Source: Herbiconiux oxytropis
Lineage (GTDB): Bacteria; Actinomycetota; Actinomycetes; Actinomycetales; Microbacteriaceae
DNA length: 64,000 nt
Assembly (NCBI RefSeq): GCF_024979315.1
Contig: NZ_JANLCK010000001.1
Span: 124,001 to 188,000 of the forward strand
Direction: 5' to 3'
A program made the position numbers and the translations under genes. The notes under the pieces were generated by a model that saw only the letters and a list, made by a program, of their open reading frames with translations, did not search any database and was not told the DNA's origin. Shown here one piece after another: positions 59,903-64,000 of this stretch. Every line of letters begins with the position of its first letter. Positions within the stretch are counted from its first letter, which is position 1.

Positions 59903-60451
59903 TTACTCGGCGGGGGGCGCCTCGGGCTCGTCGGGTAGCTCCTCGAAGAGGCCCGCGGGTGGCGTGACGGTGACGATTCCCGCCGCGAGGTCGACCGAGG
60001 GGACGATCTCCTTCACGAAGGGCACCATCACCTCGCCCGAGTCGGTCTTCACGATGAGCAGGTCCTGCGCCGGGAAGTGCTCCACGAGCTTGACCGTGCC
60101 CACCTGCTCGCCGTCGCGCTCCACGCGGAGGCCGACGAGCTGATGGTCGTACCAGGCGTCCTCCTCGTCGGAGGAGTCGTCGTTCTCCTCGAGGTCGATC
60201 CAGAGGATCGCCTTCACGAGCGCTTCGGCCGCCGAGCGGTCGGAGACGCCCTTGAAGAAGCCCACGGGGTGGCTGTTGTACCAGCGCAGCTCCGCGAGCT
60301 CGAGGGACTTGCCGTGCCAGGGCGACGACGTCGGCACCTGGAGGCTGAACACCGCGCCCGGAACGAAGCGTCGTTCCGGGTCGTCGGTGAACAGCTCGAG
60401 CTTGATCGCGCCCTTCAGCCCGTGGGCCTTGGTGAGGCGACCGACCCGCAA
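59903..60451 (-). CDS. rimM: Ribosome maturation factor RimM
   Basis: The 182-residue protein binds S19 and matures the 30S head. RVGRLTKAHGLKGAIKLELF starts the barrel and DAWYDHQLVGLRV the PRC domain. The annotated start here is TTG at 60451. An in-frame ATT at 60475 would add eight residues (TENKKTQL) like the usual leader of relatives and overlaps the upstream stop. No ATG or GTG lies between. The tail is Pro/Glu-rich. Confidence 0.93.
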   Translation of the reverse strand: MRVGRLTKAHGLKGAIKLELFTDDPERRFVPGAVFSLQVPTSSPWHGKSLELAELRWYNSHPVGFFKGVSDRSAAEALVKAILWIDLEENDDSSDEEDAWYDHQLVGLRVERDGEQVGTVKLVEHFPAQDLLIVKTDSGEVMVPFVKEIVPSVDLAAGIVTVTPPAGLFEELPDEPEAPPAE

Positions 60452-60467
60452 CTGGGTCTTCTTGTTC

Positions 60468-60704
60468 TCAGTAATCGGTGTCCACCACGTCTACACGCAC
60501 GCGCTTGCCGTCGGCCAGCGCGGTCACGAGGGTGCGCAGCGCCTTGGCGGTGCGACCCGATCGACCGATCACGCGACCGAGGTCGTCGGGGTTCACACGA
60601 ACCTCGAGGACCTCGCCGCGCGGGGAACTCTTCGTCACGACACGCACGTCTTCAGGATTGTCGACGATGCCCTTGACGAGGTGCTCCAGTGCGGGTGCGA
60701 GCAA
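60468..60704 (-). CDS. KH-domain RNA-binding protein
   Basis: The 78-residue single KH domain has the GxxG loop in VIGRSGRTAKALRTL. It binds RNA and lies between rpsP and rimM in most Gram-positive bacteria. The TTG start (LAPALEHLVKGIV) begins 2 nt after the rpsP stop. No ATG is available. Confidence 0.94.
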   Translation of the reverse strand: MLAPALEHLVKGIVDNPEDVRVVTKSSPRGEVLEVRVNPDDLGRVIGRSGRTAKALRTLVTALADGKRVRVDVVDTDY

Positions 60705-60706
60705 GG

Positions 60707-61174
60707 TCAGGCCTTGTCTGCAGCGTCTTCGGTGGCCTCGACGGCCGCCTCGTTCGCCTCGGTGTCGGTCGCCGCGGCGGCCTCGGCGTCGGCAGCAGCC
60801 TCGGCCTCGACGACGGCGGGCTTCTCGGCCTTGGGCTTCAGCACGGGCTTCTTCTTCTCGTCGGCCACGAAGGCCTCCTTCTCGCCCTTGACGCGCACGG
60901 TCGAGACCGCGTCCTTGTCGCCCTTGAACTTGCCCCAGTCGCCCGTGAGCTTCAGGAGTGCGGCGACCTGCTCGGTCGGCTGGGCGCCGACGGAGAGCCA
61001 GTACTGCGCACGGTCGGAGTCGACCTTGATGACCGAGGGCTCCTCGGTGGGGTGGTACTGACCGATCTCCTCGATCACGCGACCGTCGCGCTTGGTGCGC
61101 GAGTCGGCGACGACGATGCGGTAGTAGGGCGCACGGATCTTGCCGAGGCGCTTCAGACGGATTTTGACAGCCAC
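60707..61174 (-). CDS. rpsP: 30S ribosomal protein S16
   Basis: The 155-residue S16 has the usual 90-residue body ([40 protein letters not shown]) and then an Ala/Glu-rich acidic tail of about 50 residues. The GTG start has AGGAG four nt upstream. It opens the rpsP-KH-rimM run. The 175-nt gap to the divergent ligase gene presumably holds both promoters but I see no strong match. Confidence 0.97.
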   Translation of the reverse strand: MAVKIRLKRLGKIRAPYYRIVVADSRTKRDGRVIEEIGQYHPTEEPSVIKVDSDRAQYWLSVGAQPTEQVAALLKLTGDWGKFKGDKDAVSTVRVKGEKEAFVADEKKKPVLKPKAEKPAVVEAEAAADAEAAAATDTEANEAAVEATEDAADKA

Positions 61175-61349
61175 AATTCTCCTGTGTGATCTATTAGGTG
61201 GGCGAACTGACAGCCGTGAGCGTGGGGGCACACTCGGCAAAAGCTCTAAGGGAATCTGTCCGCCTGATTAGAGGGTCGGGCGAGAACAGACTCGACTGGC
61301 TATTCTGACAGATAACGCGCTCGATGCGGTAATTCTGGGAAGGCTTTGC

Positions 61350-62483
61350 ATGGAGATCAGGTTCACCGAGTCGGAACGCTCCACTCTCGGCATCGAGTGG
61401 GAAGTGGCTCTGGTGGAGCAGAGCTCCGGCGATCTCGTCTCGGTCGCGGGTGACGTGCTCGAGGCGCTGCAGGGTGCCGGCGGTTCCGATCACCCCCAGA
61501 TCACGGGCGAGCTGCTCCTCAACACGGTCGAGCTGGTCACCCGCGTGCACCACCGGGTGGCGGATGCTGTCGACGACCTGCAGGCGCAGCTCGCCGAGGT
61601 GCGTGCCATCACGGATCCGCTCGACGTCGAGCTCATGTGCGCGGGATCTCATCCGTTCGGCCAGTGGTTCGAGCAGACCGTCACCGACAAGGAGCGCTAC
61701 CACAAGCTCATCGACCGCACCCAGTGGTGGGGTCGCAACATGATGATCTGGGGCATCCACGTGCACGTCGGCATCGATGACCGCGAGAAGGCGCTGCCGA
61801 TCGTCAACTCCCTGCTCAACTACTACCCGCACCTGCAGGCCCTCAGCGCGTCGAGCCCGTTCTGGGGCGGTGTCAACACGGGGTACGCGAGCAACCGGGC
61901 GCTCATGTTCCAGCAGCTGCCCACCGCGGGCCTGCCGTATCAGTTCGGCAGCTGGGCGAACTACGAGGAGTACGTCGACGACCTCATCCGCACGGGGGTG
62001 ATCAGCGACCACACCGAGGTGCGCTGGGACATCCGGCCGAGCCCGCAGTGGGGCACGGTGGAGATGCGGGCGTGCGACGGGCTGTCGAGCCCCGAGGAGA
62101 TCGGCGCGGTCGCCGCGCTCATCCAGTGCCTCGTCGACGACATGTCCCAGCGTCTCGACGACGGCGAAGAGCTGCCCACCATGCAGCCCTGGTTCGTGCG
62201 CGAGAACAAGTGGCGGGCGGCGCGCTACGGAATGGAGGCCGAGATCATCCTCAACGCCGCCGGCGACGAGCAGCTGGTCACGGATGCGGTGCGCGGCGAA
62301 CTCGAACGCCTCGCCCCGGTCGCCGAGCGGCTCGGCTGCGCGGCGGAGCTCGACCAGGTGAACCTCATCCTCGACCACGGCGCCAGCTACCAGCGCCAGC
62401 TCCGCGTGGCGGAGCAGAACGGCGGGAGCCTGCGGGCGGTGGTGGCCTCGCTCACCAAAGAGCTCCGGCACGGGGTGTCTTAG
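61350..62483 (+). CDS. ybdK: YbdK-type carboxylate-amine ligase (GCS2 family)
   Basis: The 377-residue ATP-grasp-like enzyme is a weak glutamate-cysteine ligase relative. Family features are STLGIEWEVALVE at the start, MCAGSHPFGQW, GIHVHVGIDDREKALPIVN and WDIRPSPQWGTVEMRACDG. In actinobacteria several paralogues exist, some linked to mycothiol- or ergothioneine-related compounds, so the substrate is open. GGGAAGG lies six to eight nt before the ATG. It stands alone between rpsP and the oxidoreductase gene. Confidence 0.9.
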   Translation: MEIRFTESERSTLGIEWEVALVEQSSGDLVSVAGDVLEALQGAGGSDHPQITGELLLNTVELVTRVHHRVADAVDDLQAQLAEVRAITDPLDVELMCAGSHPFGQWFEQTVTDKERYHKLIDRTQWWGRNMMIWGIHVHVGIDDREKALPIVNSLLNYYPHLQALSASSPFWGGVNTGYASNRALMFQQLPTAGLPYQFGSWANYEEYVDDLIRTGVISDHTEVRWDIRPSPQWGTVEMRACDGLSSPEEIGAVAALIQCLVDDMSQRLDDGEELPTMQPWFVRENKWRAARYGMEAEIILNAAGDEQLVTDAVRGELERLAPVAERLGCAAELDQVNLILDHGASYQRQLRVAEQNGGSLRAVVASLTKELRHGVS

Positions 62484-62547
62484 CTGCTGAGCCGGTCGTG
62501 CTGCGCGCGGCCGGCTCAGGTCGCGCGCAGCACGACCCGCACAGCAG

Positions 62548-63276
62548 CTAGAGAGAGTCCCTCCACGCCAACAGCTCCTTCGCTCCCGAGAGGTCGAGGT
62601 CGGGGCCGGAGATGCCGAGGGTGAAGAGGGTGACGCCCGCCTCGAGCTGACGATCGAGCAGGGCGCGGTCGCTCGTCTGCGAGCTGATCGTGCCGGTCGA
62701 GACCTCGATCTCGGAGGGGTCGCGCCCCACCTTGTCACACCACTCGCGGAGCACGACGAGCTTGCGCTCGAGGGTCTCCACGTCGGAAAAGGAGTGCCAG
62801 ATGTCGGCGTGCTCGGCCACGATGCGGAGGGTCTTCTTCTCGCCGCCGCCGCCGAGCGCATCGAGTCGCTGACCGGCGGTGCCGAACTCGTAGCCGTACT
62901 CGTCGTAGTCGCGCTCGAACCAGCCCGATCCGATGCCGAAGATCAGCCGTCCCTCGTCGCCGGGGTTCTTGGCGCTGATGTGGTCGACTGTGCGGGCCAT
63001 GTCGGCAAGGAGCTCGGGGTTGCGGTAGCTGTTGCAGGTCACGAGCGGACCGAACTGGATCCGGGAGGTCTGCTCGGCCCAGGCGGCGAGCATCGTCCAG
63101 CCCTCGAAGTGCAGGCCGTCGGGCTCGCCGGAGAGCGGGTAGAAGTGGTCCCAGTTGAAGGCGATGTCGACGCCCAGGTCTTCGAGGGCGGCGAGGGTGT
63201 CGCGGATGGCACGGTATTCGGCGTGCTGGGGTGCGATCTGCACGCCGATGCGCACAGGGCGGGAAGGAGTCGTCAT
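62548..63276 (-). CDS. LLM-class F420-dependent oxidoreductase, short form with a missing segment
   Basis: The protein has 242 residues; relatives have roughly 265-290. TMLAAWAEQTSRIQFGPLVT and NPELLADMARTVDHIS are typical of the luciferase-like barrel. Between FGTAGQRLDAL and GGGGEKKTLRIVAEHADIWH relatives carry about 25 more residues, usually ending in IPVLIG; these are absent without a frame break. The cofactor is likely F420, not shown here. The ATG is six nt after TATGCT, suggesting a leaderless message. Its activity is doubtful if the barrel strand is truly lost. Confidence 0.8.
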   Translation of the reverse strand: MTTPSRPVRIGVQIAPQHAEYRAIRDTLAALEDLGVDIAFNWDHFYPLSGEPDGLHFEGWTMLAAWAEQTSRIQFGPLVTCNSYRNPELLADMARTVDHISAKNPGDEGRLIFGIGSGWFERDYDEYGYEFGTAGQRLDALGGGGEKKTLRIVAEHADIWHSFSDVETLERKLVVLREWCDKVGRDPSEIEVSTGTISSQTSDRALLDRQLEAGVTLFTLGISGPDLDLSGAKELLAWRDSL

Positions 63277-63282
63277 GGTGCC

Positions 63283-63288
63283 AGCATA
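63283..63288 (-). promoter_or_regulatory. Probable -10 element of leaderless LLM oxidoreductase gene
   Basis: TATGCT on the minus strand ends six nt before the ATG at 63276. It has the same hexamer and spacing as mnmA. Confidence 0.45.
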
Positions 63289-63331
63289 GGCACGGCGACG
63301 GGCCGCGTGACAGGACCTCCGAGGCCCTGTC

Positions 63332-64000
63332 TCAGCGGAGGAACCGCTGCAGCGCCTCGAGCTCCTCGGGGCTCGGGCTCGGCGTGCCGTCGGCAGCCTT
63401 CGAGCCGAGGCCGAAGCCGGCGCCTCCCGAGGTGCCGGCCGCCACAGCGGGCTTCTCCCCCGAAGCACGCGCCGCGTTCTCCGCAGCGCGCTTCGCGGGG
63501 TTGCCCGACCGCGATCCGCTCTTCTTCTTGGCCTGCGGCTTGCCACGGCCGCCCCCGAAGCCGGCGCCCGGGATGGGGCCCATGCCCGGCACGTTCGGCA
63601 TGCCGCCCTTGGCCACCGTCTTCATCATCTTCGAGGCCTGCTCGAATCGCTGCACGAGGGAGTTGACGTCGGTGACGGTCATGCCGGAACCGCGCGCGAT
63701 GCGGAGGCGTCGCGAGCCGTTGAGCAGCTTGGGGTTGGCGCGCTCGGCCTTGGTCATCGACTGGATGATCGCCTCGGTGCGCACGATCTCCTTCTCGTCG
63801 AAGTTCTCGAGCTGCTGCTTGAGGCCGCCGGCACCAGGCAGCATGCCCATCATCTTCTTGATGCTGCCCACGTTGCGGAGCTGCTGCATCTGCTTCAGGA
63901 AGTCGTCGAGCGTGAACGAGTCGGTCGCGAACTTCTCGGCGACCGCGCGCGCCTCCTCCTCGTCGAAGGCCGACTGGGCCTGCTCGATGAGGGAGAGGAT
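63332..64000 (-). CDS. ffh: Signal recognition particle protein Ffh, C-terminal part (runs off right edge)
   Basis: Only the last 222 residues are present: the end of the NG domain and the RNA- and signal-binding M domain. FDEEEARAVAEKFATDSFTL, LRNVGSIKKMMGMLPG, LNGSRRLRIARGSGMTVTDV and a Gly/Lys/Ala-rich tail are visible. With 4.5S RNA and FtsY it targets membrane proteins. The frame is open to the window edge. Confidence 0.95.
   Translation of the reverse strand: MLSLIEQAQSAFDEEEARAVAEKFATDSFTLDDFLKQMQQLRNVGSIKKMMGMLPGAGGLKQQLENFDEKEIVRTEAIIQSMTKAERANPKLLNGSRRLRIARGSGMTVTDVNSLVQRFEQASKMMKTVAKGGMPNVPGMGPIPGAGFGGGRGKPQAKKKSGSRSGNPAKRAAENAARASGEKPAVAAGTSGGAGFGLGSKAADGTPSPSPEELEALQRFLR

Overview
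The window is about 64 kb of high-GC, gene-dense DNA from an actinobacterium. The closest fit I can infer is Micrococcales, probably Microbacteriaceae. Grounds: NAD-dependent ligase and GatCAB clustered with mnmA; DUF2469; the frr-pyrH-tsf-rpsB ... xerC-dprA-comM-yraN-DUF2469-rnhB-lepB-rplS ... trmD-rimM-KH-rpsP ... ffh order known from actinobacteria; Ala/Glu-rich tails on S2 and S16; GTG and TTG starts; and many starts placed 6-7 nt after a TAnnnT-like hexamer, as in leaderless actinobacterial transcripts. I saw no tRNA, rRNA, CRISPR array, prophage or complete insertion sequence.

Layout. (1) 0-3 kb: the end of treY and all of treZ, making trehalose from alpha-glucan. (2) 3-5.4 kb: dinB, a GNAT acetyltransferase and a DinB-fold protein. 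(3) 5.4-15.3 kb, mostly minus strand: cysteine desulfurase, a small membrane protein with a scrambled tail, mnmA, ligA, gatC, gatA, gatB, with an exonuclease-endonuclease-phosphatase-fold membrane protein facing the other way. (4) 15.4-26.8 kb: glycogen/alpha-glucan genes glgX, glgP, glgE-glgB, interrupted by a TetR/MFS efflux pair. (5) 27-35 kb: a CnoX-like thioredoxin-TPR protein coupled to a large membrane/lipoprotein-like protein, an AI-2E-family permease, a hydrolase, a small zinc-binding-type protein, a CPA1 antiporter and two tandem lytic-transglycosylase-like secreted proteins. (6) 35-41 kb: a peptide-type ABC importer (lipoprotein, two permeases, fused double ATPase) whose transcript runs into the transglycosylase pair. 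(7) 41-46 kb: a DivIVA-domain protein, cdsA, frr, pyrH, tsf, rpsB. (8) 46-48 kb: an accessory patch with a sugar porter and a broken aldehyde dehydrogenase. (9) 48-64 kb: M23 protein, xerC, phosphoesterase, dprA, comM, yraN, DUF2469, rnhB, lepB, rplS, map, trmD, a DUF559 protein, rimM, KH protein, rpsP, a YbdK-type ligase, an LLM oxidoreductase and the 3' part of ffh.

How it fits together. TreYZ, GlgX, GlgP, GlgE and GlgB make and break alpha-glucan and trehalose: GlgE/GlgB build and branch, GlgX/GlgP degrade, TreYZ convert glucan to trehalose. The partners that normally feed GlgE (TreS/Pep2 or GlgC/GlgM) are not here. The 41-64 kb block is a conserved translation, secretion and DNA-uptake neighbourhood with lineage-specific insertions.

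The most unusual non-coding items are a roughly 273-bp element with 77-bp inverted ends between glgB and the CnoX-like gene, a nested palindrome after glgX, a possible three-segment alternative-pairing leader before rplS, a rpsB leader, and a 54-bp palindrome before the DUF559 gene inserted in the rimM-trmD operon. I found nothing I would call a clearly new multi-gene system. The best candidates are the transporter-plus-transglycosylase operon and the DUF559 insertion.
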